A stretch of DNA of 64,000 nucleotides, taken from contig CALXPN010000004.1 of NCBI GenBank assembly GCA_944390285.1, positions 79,807-143,806 of the forward strand, read 5' to 3'. The DNA comes from an uncultured Clostridia bacterium (GTDB lineage Bacteria > Bacillota > Clostridia > TANB77 > CAG-508). A program made the position numbers and the translations under genes. The notes below the pieces were generated by a model. That model was not told the origin of the DNA. It saw only the letters and a program-made list of their open reading frames with translations, and did not search any database. Below are positions 24,211 to 33,210 of this stretch, one piece after another; the stretch's first letter is position 1; each line of letters starts with the position of its first letter.

Positions 24211-25116
24211 CTAATTTTCTATAGTTGCACCTATTATTCCAGCATCATTTTTAAAATATGCTGTTACTATATTTTGTTTTTCTTTATTAAAAGTAGTATT
24301 TGGTTTATTTATTTCTTCTATTAATTTATTTAAAACAGGATGACCTTCATAATACGAAAAACTTCCACCAAAACAAATAACTTCTGGTTCAAAAATATCT
24401 ATTAAATTACATATTCCTATTTTTAAATAATCAATAAATTCATTTATATCATCTTGAACTTCATCATGATATTTTACCATTATTTCTTCTCTTAAATATT
24501 GCCCAGATATATCTGTTCCATCTATTCCAAGTGTATCTGTAATTTTTGTTTTTAAAGCCTTTATAGAACAATATCTTTCAAAACAACCTTTTTTTCCACA
24601 TGTGCATTTTATTCCATCTTTTACAAGTGTCATATGACCAAATTCAAATCCAGAATGTTTTTTAGGTTCTAATAATTTTCCGCCTAAAAATACTGCTCCA
24701 CCTATTCCTGTTCCTATATTTACAAATAAACAATCATCATAATTTTTCATTGCTCCATATGCTTTTTCTACTAAAGCAGCACATTTGCCATCATTTCTTA
24801 TTTTAACAAATAACTTGTATTTTTCTTCTAATCTTGATTTTAAATCAAAATCTTTTATTCCCAAATTCCATGAAGTAATTTTTCCATTTGTGACTGTCCC
24901 TGGCGAAGCAACTCCAATTTTTTCTATATGCTTAATATCAATATTATTTTCTATTAATAATTTATTAATTAGTTCATCAATATTTCTTAATATTGCATTC
25001 TCCATATCTTTTCTATCTTCTGTAACAAAAAATTTATCAACAGTAGCTTTTAATTCATATCCTTCTATTAGTCCTATTCCAATATGACTTCCACCTAAAT
25101 CTATTCCTATTTTCAT
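24211..25116 (-). CDS. ROK-family sugar kinase (glucokinase-like)
   Basis: A 301-residue kinase from ATG 25116, which follows AAGGAGGTACAA; a 12-codon longer frame lacks support. The N-terminal phosphate-binding loop is 'IGIDLGGSHIGIG'. The catalytic region 'LFVNIGTGIGGAVFLGG' and the zinc-binding 'CTCGKKGCFERYCS' with its upstream His ('SGFEFGHMTL') are those of ROK proteins. It probably phosphorylates glucose or another hexose; no DNA-binding domain is present, so it is not a repressor. It follows the PilC-like gene by 16 bases and appears to be the last gene of the pilus-like transcript. Confidence 0.9.
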   Translation of the reverse strand: MKIGIDLGGSHIGIGLIEGYELKATVDKFFVTEDRKDMENAILRNIDELINKLLIENNIDIKHIEKIGVASPGTVTNGKITSWNLGIKDFDLKSRLEEKYKLFVKIRNDGKCAALVEKAYGAMKNYDDCLFVNIGTGIGGAVFLGGKLLEPKKHSGFEFGHMTLVKDGIKCTCGKKGCFERYCSIKALKTKITDTLGIDGTDISGQYLREEIMVKYHDEVQDDINEFIDYLKIGICNLIDIFEPEVICFGGSFSYYEGHPVLNKLIEEINKPNTTFNKEKQNIVTAYFKNDAGIIGATIEN

Positions 25117-25132
25117 TTGTACCTCCTTATAT

Positions 25133-26437
25133 TTATATAAACAATAATTCACTAAAATATATTTGTAAAAATGGTATTAAAAAAACAATTGAAAACAATA
25201 ATATTAATATTCCTATTATAATGTAAGATATTTCTGGTAACCTTGTAAGAAGTTTTTCTGTTTCATCTTTAATCTCGTTATTTATAAATTCTAATGCATT
25301 TTCTAACATATCTAAAGATTTTTTAGAATTTGCTTTTCTTATTATTTCTATAATAACAGGTGATAAATTCTTTTCATTTTCAAAGGCAGAAATCCATGAC
25401 TTGCCAGTATATATATTACTTATAGCTTCTTCTATTTTTCCTAACATATATGTATTATTTGTAACTGTTTTTGTAATCTCTAATGCATCTTGAATTCTCA
25501 TTTTAGATTTTAAATTTATAAATAAACTATTTATTATTCTTGAAAAATCTAATAAGAATTTAAGTTTTCCAAATATTAAATTATTATATTTAAAATAATC
25601 TAATTTGTATTTTCCTTTTTCAGTATTTATATAATTTATAAATACTGTAATTATTACAAAAATCAAGGCAATCAATAAGTACCAGTATTTTATAATTTTT
25701 CTTACTATTTCTGAGACAATCAGTGTAATTTTAGGAAGTTTATTAATTTTTCCACTCGCTTCTAAAATTTCTTGAAATCCTGGAATTACTATAAATACAG
25801 AAATAATCGTTAGTAACATTATACCTATAAAAACAGCTATACTTGGAATTAAATTTTCTGTTATTTTAGATTTAATTTTTTCTTCATCTTCTAAATATGT
25901 AATAGCATGTTTCAAATATTCCTTTAAATTACCTGTTAGTTCACCTGTTTTAATAAAATTTATATAAACAGGAGGAAATATATTTGTATATTGATTCATT
26001 GTTTTATATATTCTTTTTCCAGATTTTAATTCTTTTAAAATTTTATTTAAAATCTGTTTAAAATATGTATTTTCAGTATTTTCTATTAATACTGAAATAG
26101 CTTTAGTATTATTAAAATTTAGATTTTTTAATAAATAAAATTCTTCTGTAAATTTTTTAAGTTCTCGAATATCTACTTTATTAAAAAATTGTATTTTAGT
26201 ATTAAAATTTAAATTTATGTTTTTCTTTTTACTAGAATGTATTAAAGATGTAAGTTTTTTTTGCTTTTTTATGTTTTTATCATAATCTCTTTTTAAACTA
26301 AATTTTTTTTCTACACTTACTGGAGTCATTCCATTTCTTTTTAGTTTTTTTAAACAACTAATTTTATCTTTTTCTTGCATTTTTATTTTAGTTATTTGTC
26401 CTTGTGGTGTTATTACTTTACATACAAAATTATACAT
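25133..26437 (-). CDS. pilC: type IV pilus / type II secretion inner-membrane protein, PilC/GspF-like
   Basis: A 434-residue protein from ATG 26437 (AAAGGAGG seven bases upstream). After a short N-terminal beta region it has two GspF/T2SSF domains. The first is near 75-215 ('VDIRELKKFTEEFYLLKNL'), the second near 285-425 ('KFLLDFSRIINSLFINLKS'). Membrane helices lie near 200-222, 245-268 and 405-430. PilC is the platform on which the assembly ATPase acts. No PilB/PilT ATPase or prepilin peptidase is in the window. It follows the 336-residue gene after a 32-base gap. Confidence 0.88.
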   Translation of the reverse strand: MYNFVCKVITPQGQITKIKMQEKDKISCLKKLKRNGMTPVSVEKKFSLKRDYDKNIKKQKKLTSLIHSSKKKNINLNFNTKIQFFNKVDIRELKKFTEEFYLLKNLNFNNTKAISVLIENTENTYFKQILNKILKELKSGKRIYKTMNQYTNIFPPVYINFIKTGELTGNLKEYLKHAITYLEDEEKIKSKITENLIPSIAVFIGIMLLTIISVFIVIPGFQEILEASGKINKLPKITLIVSEIVRKIIKYWYLLIALIFVIITVFINYINTEKGKYKLDYFKYNNLIFGKLKFLLDFSRIINSLFINLKSKMRIQDALEITKTVTNNTYMLGKIEEAISNIYTGKSWISAFENEKNLSPVIIEIIRKANSKKSLDMLENALEFINNEIKDETEKLLTRLPEISYIIIGILILLFSIVFLIPFLQIYFSELLFI

Positions 26438-26469
26438 ATTTCCTCCTTTCCTCATATTTTTTTATTTCA

Positions 26470-27480
26470 TTAATATAAATTTATTGGTGCAAATTTTGTT
26501 TTATTAAAATTCATATAATATGGATCATCTATATCATCCAATTTTCTCCAAACACCAAAAATTCCATTAAAACTGCAATCTGCTGATATATCATTTATTT
26601 CCTCTGATACTCTATTTGTATATAAATATTTATTATTCATATACTTAAAGTCTAATCTTATAGCTCTTTTACTTGTTCCGTATCTAAAATATGAAATATT
26701 ATCTTTTATTGAAAAATTAGGAATCCACACATATATATAATTATTTACATTTAAACTCATATCTCCATAAGTTACTTCATTTTTAACAATTCCATTTTCA
26801 TCTATAAATAAATCTCTTATATTTTCTGCTACAACTGAAAAAACTAAGATTTTAGCCCATTTTTTAGATGAATAATTATACCATTCTACATCATTTTGAC
26901 TTGTAACAATATAAGAATTATTAGTTTCTGAATATTTTATAGGTACAAATTCATAATCATCTGAATTAAATCCTAAATCAGTAAAATATGCTTCACTTAT
27001 TATTGGTCTATTACATTCTTCAATATTTTCTTTTTCTATAACTGTAGAAATTTCAAAATTTTTTTCATTATTATTTATTTTATATTTTATATTTAAAGTA
27101 ATGTATTTTGTAATATCAAAATCTTCACTTGGATTTTCACTATTAAATTCTAGAATATACCCATTTGGAATCTTAGTACCAAAAAAAGTATCATTAAATA
27201 AATTTCCATCTATAACAATATTTTGATTATCTAAATCCAATTTTTTAGTAACACCAACTCCAGAAAACTCTTGAATATATTCACTTATATTATTATAAGT
27301 TCTTGAGTTTATATTTTCAAAAATATTAGTTGATATATTAGAAGCTTCATTGTTTTTTATTATTATTTCTATTTTTTCATTCATTTTTAAACATAAAAAT
27401 GTAATAATAACAAATGTAAATATTATAATTAAAAGAGAAAATAACAATTCAAGATACAATATTTTTTTATTTTTTATCAT
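26470..27480 (-). CDS. pilin-like exported protein with a degenerate class III leader
   Basis: A 336-residue protein whose N-terminus 'MIKNKKILYLELLFSLLII' resembles a type IV pilin (x-LIELL-x-SLLII, including the Glu expected at mature position 5). It lacks the Gly before the cleavage site. The remainder is a large extracytoplasmic beta-rich part with many Asn and Asp residues ('IYVWIPNFSIKD', 'YMNFNKTKF'). It probably is a large minor pilin or tip protein of the system encoded around it; no specific family is recognised. AGGAAGATAT-type ribosome site. A hairpin (27501-27527) separates it from the preceding 63-codon gene. Confidence 0.65.
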   Translation of the reverse strand: MIKNKKILYLELLFSLLIIIFTFVIITFLCLKMNEKIEIIIKNNEASNISTNIFENINSRTYNNISEYIQEFSGVGVTKKLDLDNQNIVIDGNLFNDTFFGTKIPNGYILEFNSENPSEDFDITKYITLNIKYKINNNEKNFEISTVIEKENIEECNRPIISEAYFTDLGFNSDDYEFVPIKYSETNNSYIVTSQNDVEWYNYSSKKWAKILVFSVVAENIRDLFIDENGIVKNEVTYGDMSLNVNNYIYVWIPNFSIKDNISYFRYGTSKRAIRLDFKYMNNKYLYTNRVSEEINDISADCSFNGIFGVWRKLDDIDDPYYMNFNKTKFAPINLY

Positions 27481-27500
27481 ATATCTTCCTATACTAAATT

Positions 27501-27527
27501 AGGCATATACATAAAACGTATATGCCT
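27501..27527. repeat. intra-operon hairpin
   Basis: AGGCATATAC pairs perfectly with GTATATGCCT around seven bases. On the minus strand only TAATTT follows, so it may be a partial terminator or an mRNA-stabilising structure between two pilus-operon genes. Confidence 0.6.
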
Positions 27528-27536
27528 TTAATAATT

Positions 27537-27728
27537 TTAATTTAAATACATTGAAACATTTACATTATTTTCAGCTCTTAATTCATTTAAAATATTTTGC
27601 TCTTCTTTGTCTATTACTCCATTTTTTTGGAAAACTACAAACAATACTGTTCCTAATATAAGTAATAAAACTAATACTTTTATTGTTAATTTCAATGTTG
27701 AAAATGATAATCCTGATTTCTCATACAT
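27537..27728 (-). CDS. 63-residue single-helix membrane protein of the pilus-like operon
   Basis: A short protein 'MYEKSGLSFSTLKLTIKVLV...' with one membrane helix at about 13-33 and a 30-residue charged tail. It has no Gly/Phe prepilin cleavage site, so it is not an ordinary pilin; a small assembly factor or a very reduced pseudopilin is possible. GGAGAAATTTAT precedes the ATG. It is 14 bases after the preceding gene, so co-translation is likely. Confidence 0.65.
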   Translation of the reverse strand: MYEKSGLSFSTLKLTIKVLVLLLILGTVLFVVFQKNGVIDKEEQNILNELRAENNVNVSMYLN

Positions 27729-27742
27729 ATAAATTTCTCCTT

Positions 27743-28237
27743 TTATTTAGAACTTTTATTTTCAAAAAATGTTCCTGTAGTTGAACCGTTTTTAGATGTT
27801 TCATTTGTAACTTTATTTTCATTAATATTTGAAGATTCTGTTTCTTCATTAGCTATATAAGTATTATTTGATTCTGTATTATTTTTATTTGTACTTGTAG
27901 TAGTTGTAGTTTTTTCTACTTCTACATCTTCAGAATTTTCTGCAAATGGATCTTTTTTTCCACTTTCATAATAGTTTTCATTTGCATAAACATTTAAATC
28001 ATCTTTATTTATTGTATATGATTTTAATAAACTATCCTTTTCATTAATATCTGTTCCACTACTTTCTTGTATCTCATTTAACACTTCTTCTACTTCTGAA
28101 CTTGCTTCATATTGTACTGAAGAAACTGGTTTACTTCCTATAGAAATAGAATCATAAAACAAAATTCCTAAAGTAAAAACTATTACAATTACAAGTAATA
28201 TTATAATAAAAACCTCTTTTAATATTTTACTTTTCAT
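27743..28237 (-). CDS. membrane-anchored low-complexity protein of the pilus-like operon
   Basis: A 164-residue protein with a single N-terminal helix (about 6-26). A Ser/Thr/Asn/Glu-rich extracellular tail follows, including a run of threonines ('VEKTTTTTSTNKNNTESN'). I take ATG 28237, seven bases after GAGGAG; two earlier ATGs are open but overlap the ribosome site. The position after pilO is where PilP or a pilotin-like protein occurs in other systems, but no PilP signature is visible. Function unknown. Confidence 0.6.
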   Translation of the reverse strand: MKSKILKEVFIIILLVIVIVFTLGILFYDSISIGSKPVSSVQYEASSEVEEVLNEIQESSGTDINEKDSLLKSYTINKDDLNVYANENYYESGKKDPFAENSEDVEVEKTTTTTSTNKNNTESNNTYIANEETESSNINENKVTNETSKNGSTTGTFFENKSSK

Positions 28238-28295
28238 CATAAATCTCCTCATATGTTATTTTATTTATTATATCCATTTACATTTATTATAATTA

Positions 28296-28955
28296 TTAAT
28301 TTGAAGCATTTGATGTATCTTGAGTAACTGAAGTTGTAGCAGTTGGTACAGAAGATAAGTTTTTGTTATTAATAGGAACTTCTTTTACAATAAATGTTGC
28401 TTGCAAATTTTCCCCACCTTTTTCTAATAAAAACTCACTTATTTCAAAACCTAATGTATCATCATCTTCTAAACTATATATAAAATCTGTAATAGCTATA
28501 TATTCGCCTGTTACTGTAAATTTTAAATCACACATTACATATTCTGATGATACTGCTGTTTTTGTCGCACTTTTAGTTACATCTAACTGAAGTGTAACAC
28601 CTTTTTGAGTTGCATAATTTCCTATAGTTGCCCATAAGAAATCTACATCATATAAATCTATTGAATTATATAAATCATTACTTGTTATTTTTCCTTCTTT
28701 TAATAATTCATCATATCTATTTTTTGTATTATTATAATCAGAAACAGCTTGTGCTAAAGCTTCATTCTTCTCTTCAAATTCTACATTATTTTTTTGATTT
28801 AATTCTGATGAAATTGCTTTTTCTTCTGTAGCAACTTTTTGTACTTCTTTATAACTTTTTATTTCGAAACTACCTAATTTTATACCAAAAAACATTATAA
28901 TGAAAAATAATATTGCAAAAATAATTAAACAAAATATTAATACATATTTTCTCAT
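28296..28955 (-). CDS. pilO: PilO-like pilus alignment protein
   Basis: A 219-residue bitopic protein: helix at about 4-25, a coiled coil (about 40-95), then a ferredoxin-like C-terminal part with 'TGEYIAITDFIYSLEDDDTL', which matches the PilO pattern (G-x-Y-x-x-x-x-F-x-x-x-L). PilO forms a heterodimer with PilN in the periplasm or cell-wall space. Its ATG overlaps the stop of the PilM-PilN fusion by four bases (ATGA), a sign of coupled translation. Confidence 0.75.
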   Translation of the reverse strand: MRKYVLIFCLIIFAILFFIIMFFGIKLGSFEIKSYKEVQKVATEEKAISSELNQKNNVEFEEKNEALAQAVSDYNNTKNRYDELLKEGKITSNDLYNSIDLYDVDFLWATIGNYATQKGVTLQLDVTKSATKTAVSSEYVMCDLKFTVTGEYIAITDFIYSLEDDDTLGFEISEFLLEKGGENLQATFIVKEVPINNKNLSSVPTATTSVTQDTSNASN

Positions 28956-30556
28956 GGTAAATCTCCTTCTATTGTAATTTGAACAAGTGAATCACTTTTA
29001 GTTCCACTTGATGACTGAATATTCTGTAACATTCCATCATTTTTTATAGCAGCTACAAAATATCCTAATTGTTCATATTTTTCTGATTCTGCTTCTATTA
29101 CTATATGATTTTCTTCTGTATTTTCAATAGAAGTTATTTGCACTTGTTTTGGTATTATAAACATCAGTTTATTTAATAGATTTGGTATAGCATCCTTAGA
29201 AATTACTCTATTATTTTGGGAAGTTGTAGTAATCTCACTTAAATCATCTACACTACTTATTAATTCTGAATAAGTAGTTGTATAACCTTTTATTTGATTT
29301 AAATAATTATCCATTGTATTTATTTGATTTGTCGATTCTGCTAATTTTTTTGATGTTTCTTCTATTTTTCTATTGCTATTATCAGTAATTATTTTACTAA
29401 AACATGAAAAACTTATAATTCCTATTATAAATACTGCTATTCCTCTAAGTAACAATTTTTCTGTTATAGAAAACGGTTTTTTCCAATCTTCTATATTAAA
29501 ATTTTCTTTTGAGTTTATAATATTTTCAATATCTATATTGTCTAATGCAGATATAGGAGCAAAATTTAAATCCTTATTCATAAATCCTAAGCCATCTAAT
29601 GCTAAGCTAATCGCTGAATTTACCTCTATATATTCTTTAGTTGGTAACTTCAAAGAACTTGGATCTATAAAAAAAGGTTTTAAAATTTCACATTTTGTAT
29701 CTTTAAAGAAATCTTCAAAATATATATCAATATTTCCAATTGTTGCACCTGTACCTGTAATATATATTTTAGATATTTTTTCTTTAAAACTACCTATTAA
29801 TTTTTTTGTTTCTTTAGCTATTTTATTTAAAACAGGTAATACTATATCTATATATAAATTCTCATTTTCATCTAAATTTGTAACTTCATGATCATATATT
29901 GTAATGTTTTTAAAAACATCATATGTTTTTTTCCAAGATAATTCTACTCTATTTATTTGTTCTGTAATATCACCAATTCCTGAATTTAATACATCTACTC
30001 TATTTATTTGTCCATCTATTATTGTAGTTATTTGGGTTTCGTTTTCTATATTTATAATTGCTATATTTTCTTTAGCTTCTGAAACATCTATTAAATTTGT
30101 TATGCTAGTTGAAACTGGCATCATTGCAATTAATTTATTATTTGACAAATATTCTATCTTCTCATCTATTTCTTTTTTATTTGTAGATATATATAATGCT
30201 TTATATTTCTCATAATCTTCCCTATTATCCATTAAAATATATCTTGATTCTAAAGATTTTTTATCATATCCCTTTTCATTACATAACATTTCAAATTCTA
30301 TATCTAAAGATTTTGTTATATCTTTTTTCTCTAATATAGCAAAAACATCAAAATAATTATATAATTCATTAGATATATTTATACTTATAGGAACTTTATA
30401 ACTATTTGTCTCAACAATAACTTTTTTTAATGCCTCTTCTAAATTTTCAAAAGTTTCAACATTAAATGCCTCTACTTTAAATGTATCTTTGTTTTTATTT
30501 AATTTAGCATATTTTATTAAGTTTTTATCAACGTAAATTCCCAAACAACTTGACAT
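28952..30556 (-). CDS. PilM-PilN fusion protein
   Basis: A 534-residue protein joining two pilus proteins. Residues 1-340 look like the actin-fold PilM: 'CLGIYVDKNLIKYAKL' at the start, 'IAIINIENETQITTIIDGQI' in the middle, 'IYITGTGATIGNIDIYFED' near 265, then 'AISLALDGLGF'. Residues 342-355 resemble the conserved start of PilN ('NFAPIS'), the usual PilM-binding tail. A membrane helix (about 378-400), coiled coil and PilN ferredoxin-like domain ('QVQITSIENTEENHIVIEAE') follow. In most bacteria these are two proteins, with PilM binding the N-terminal peptide of PilN. First gene of the operon. Confidence 0.8.
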   Translation of the reverse strand: MSSCLGIYVDKNLIKYAKLNKNKDTFKVEAFNVETFENLEEALKKVIVETNSYKVPISINISNELYNYFDVFAILEKKDITKSLDIEFEMLCNEKGYDKKSLESRYILMDNREDYEKYKALYISTNKKEIDEKIEYLSNNKLIAMMPVSTSITNLIDVSEAKENIAIINIENETQITTIIDGQINRVDVLNSGIGDITEQINRVELSWKKTYDVFKNITIYDHEVTNLDENENLYIDIVLPVLNKIAKETKKLIGSFKEKISKIYITGTGATIGNIDIYFEDFFKDTKCEILKPFFIDPSSLKLPTKEYIEVNSAISLALDGLGFMNKDLNFAPISALDNIDIENIINSKENFNIEDWKKPFSITEKLLLRGIAVFIIGIISFSCFSKIITDNSNRKIEETSKKLAESTNQINTMDNYLNQIKGYTTTYSELISSVDDLSEITTTSQNNRVISKDAIPNLLNKLMFIIPKQVQITSIENTEENHIVIEAESEKYEQLGYFVAAIKNDGMLQNIQSSSGTKSDSLVQITIEGDLP

Positions 30557-30616
30557 TTAATTTCTCCTTTTTCGCTTTTGTATAATTTTTTACAATAATA
30601 CATATTTATATGTATA

Positions 30617-30645
30617 TTTATATATTTTTTTACAAAAAAAGTCAA
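30617..30645 (-). promoter_or_regulatory. sigma-A promoter of the pilus-like operon
   Basis: TTGACT (30640-30645), 17 bases, TATAAA (30617-30622), about 60 bases before the fusion gene and right after the fbp stop. Confidence 0.75.
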
Positions 30646-30663
30646 TATATTCAGACATTGTTA

Positions 30664-32610
30664 TTACATTTTTTCTTTTAAGCTTCCATCTCTATATGCT
30701 GATAAAAGTTTTTTTAAATCATCTATTTCTTCTTGTAATTTTTTTCCTATATCTGTATCAGCAACTCTTTTTCTATTTATTATATTTTCTTTTAATATTG
30801 TTTGCATTCTTATATCTTGGCCCTCTTCTATTGCTTTACACTTAGATTCAAATGGTTCATTCATTGCAAGTACTAATCCATGCGAATTATATGTCAAAGT
30901 ATATCCAGCAATTCCAGTTGTTTCTTGATATGCCTTAGCAAAACCACCATCTATTACAATCATTTTTCCATTTGCTTTAATTGGACTTTCTCCATCTTTT
31001 GCCTTTACTGGCATATGTCCATTTATAATATGCCCTTCTTCTATATTACTTTCGAAATTTTCTAATATTTTATTACAAATCTCTTCATTATTAATTAAAT
31101 TATAATATGGATTTTTGTTTTCCTTTTTTATTTCTTTATCCTCCAAAAAATACCTTTCAAATGTAGCAGCTTTATCTTTTCCAAATAATGGCGATTTTGG
31201 TCCACACCATAAATACCACATTAAATCTATTGCATCTTGATTTTCAGGTATTTTTTCTCCAAAATATGCAACATGTGCAACTTTTTCTATGTAGTTTAAT
31301 AATTCTTTTCCTTTTAATTTTCTTCCTAATATTTCTACTTCATCAAAATCACCATTTTCTTTCATTGGTATGCACCCATGAAATAAAATATTAGAATTGA
31401 AATTTTCATACATATGACCTTTTGCATATAAAAAATTAACATGTTTATTTAATTTTTCACTTTGCATAAATGATGTTTTTAATCTTTCAACTATTTCCTC
31501 TTCTTCTTTTGTTAATTTATATGGATTTTTTAAATTTATTGTCGGAAAATTTTTATCATTTAGTTCATAATCTTTACCATTAATTCTCACTGTTCCATTT
31601 TCTAAATCAATTTTATCTAGTAATAATCTATCTTTCATTTCATATTCTGGATGTTTTTTTATAAGATTACCTTCGATTTTAAATTGAATAATTGATATTG
31701 CTTTTTGGATTTTAGCAAGAATAATCTTGTCTGTATTACTATACTTAGATACTTCTTTATTTCTTGGCATAAATTTTTTACAATCATCATCTTTATAAGT
31801 TTCTGTTGCAAAAATTGATAATGGTCTTATATTTATTCCATATCCATCTTCTAAAGTTGATAAATTATCATATCTACTACAAATTCTAACTACATTTGCA
31901 ATACATGCTTCATTTCCACTTGCAGCACCCATCCAAAGTATATCATGATTTCCCCATTCTATATCCAAACTGTGGAAATTAATTAATCTATCCATAATAA
32001 TTGGTGCTCCAGGTCCTCTATCATATATATCTCCAACAATATGTAAATGATCTATTGCCATTTTCTTTATAAGTTCTGAAATAGCAATAATAAATTCATC
32101 TGCTCTGTTTAAATCTATAATACTTTCTATGATTTGATGATAATATTGTTCTTTATTTTTATCATCTCCTTGAAGATGTAATAATTCATCTATAATATAG
32201 TCAAAACCCTTTGGCATTGCTTTTCTTACTTTTGAACGAGTATATTTTGAACTAACTGCTTTTGTAACTTCTATTAATTTATATAATGTTATTTTATACC
32301 ATTCATTTATATCTTCATTTTTCTTTTTTATTAAATTTAATTTTTCTTCAGGGTAATAAATTAATGTTGCTAAATCTTTTCTTTCTTGCCCAGTTAATCT
32401 TTTTTCATATATATCTTCTATTTTACTTTTTATTATTCCTGAACCATTATTTAAAATATGAATAAAAGCTTCATATTCTCCATGAATATCACTCAAAAAC
32501 AATTCTGTTCCTTTTGGCAAATTTAAAATTGCCTGAAGATTAATTATTTCTTCACTTACTTCTTGTATATTTTTATAATTTTTACTTAATAAATTTAAAT
32601 ACTTATCCAT
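30664..32610 (-). CDS. fbp: class III fructose-1,6-bisphosphatase
   Basis: A 648-residue gluconeogenic phosphatase of the Firmicute-specific class III. Calcineurin-like metal motifs are present: 'FLSDIHGEYEAF' (about 38-49), 'IVGDIYDRGPGAP' (about 191-203) and 'WGNHDILWMG' (about 217-226). 'INGHMPVKAKDGESP' lies near 530. Length and start ('MDKYLNLLSKNY') agree with the family. It converts fructose-1,6-bisphosphate to fructose-6-phosphate, the substrate of GlmS. Divergent from spoVAC; no terminator was seen before the pilus promoter. Confidence 0.95.
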   Translation of the reverse strand: MDKYLNLLSKNYKNIQEVSEEIINLQAILNLPKGTELFLSDIHGEYEAFIHILNNGSGIIKSKIEDIYEKRLTGQERKDLATLIYYPEEKLNLIKKKNEDINEWYKITLYKLIEVTKAVSSKYTRSKVRKAMPKGFDYIIDELLHLQGDDKNKEQYYHQIIESIIDLNRADEFIIAISELIKKMAIDHLHIVGDIYDRGPGAPIIMDRLINFHSLDIEWGNHDILWMGAASGNEACIANVVRICSRYDNLSTLEDGYGINIRPLSIFATETYKDDDCKKFMPRNKEVSKYSNTDKIILAKIQKAISIIQFKIEGNLIKKHPEYEMKDRLLLDKIDLENGTVRINGKDYELNDKNFPTINLKNPYKLTKEEEEIVERLKTSFMQSEKLNKHVNFLYAKGHMYENFNSNILFHGCIPMKENGDFDEVEILGRKLKGKELLNYIEKVAHVAYFGEKIPENQDAIDLMWYLWCGPKSPLFGKDKAATFERYFLEDKEIKKENKNPYYNLINNEEICNKILENFESNIEEGHIINGHMPVKAKDGESPIKANGKMIVIDGGFAKAYQETTGIAGYTLTYNSHGLVLAMNEPFESKCKAIEEGQDIRMQTILKENIINRKRVADTDIGKKLQEEIDDLKKLLSAYRDGSLKEKM

Positions 32611-32731
32611 TTATACACCTCTTGACTAACAATTTGTTCAAATATTTTATTTATTCTTTATGGAGATTTTATGAATAATGAATGTATTTTTTGGAAAAAT
32701 ATATTCAAAATAAAAATAAGGAGATGATTTT

Positions 32732-33196
32732 TTGAAACCTATTCAAAGTAATGAAGACTATCAAAAATATGTAGATGAAAAAACACCAAATTCTCCGATT
32801 TTAAAAAATTGTTTTAATGCTTTTTGGGTTGGTGGATTAATATGTGCTATAGGACAAATAATTTTTGAATATTGTCAAATTCGTGGTATAGATGAAACAA
32901 ATTCCTATACAATTGTTTCTATGTTATTAATTTTTACTAGTGCTTTTCTAACAACTCTTAATATTTTTAATAAAATCGGAAAATTTGCAGGAGCTGGCTC
33001 TTTAATTCCAATTACTGGATTTGCAAATTCTATAGTATCACCTGCAATGGAATATAAATCTGAAGGATATGTTTTAGGAGTTGGAGCTAAAATGTTCACA
33101 GTTGCAGGACCTGTTCTTGTTTATGGAATTTCAACTAGTATTATAGTTGGATTAATTTATATTTTGTTTAATACTCAAAATTTAATTTTAGTATAA
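32732..33196 (+). CDS. spoVAC: stage V sporulation protein AC
   Basis: A 154-residue membrane protein with four helices, opening with the soluble stretch 'QKYVDEKTPNSPIL' and containing 'GAGSLIPITGFANSI', both typical of SpoVAC. SpoVA proteins form the inner-membrane channel that moves calcium dipicolinate during sporulation and germination; SpoVAC is the mechanosensitive-channel-like part. The start is TTG 32732, eight bases after AAGGAG; the ATG at 32724 meets a stop after three codons. A GAATG...ATATTCA pattern upstream (32680-32707) might be a forespore-type promoter but is weak. Confidence 0.93.
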   Translation: MKPIQSNEDYQKYVDEKTPNSPILKNCFNAFWVGGLICAIGQIIFEYCQIRGIDETNSYTIVSMLLIFTSAFLTTLNIFNKIGKFAGAGSLIPITGFANSIVSPAMEYKSEGYVLGVGAKMFTVAGPVLVYGISTSIIVGLIYILFNTQNLILV

Positions 33197-33210
33197 AATT
33201 TTTAAAGGAG

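Noticed and set aside
29373..29891. 172-codon plus-strand frame inside the PilM-PilN gene
   Set aside because: Antisense to a conserved gene with no ribosome site; hydrophobic composition comes from complementary Glu/Asn/Lys codons.
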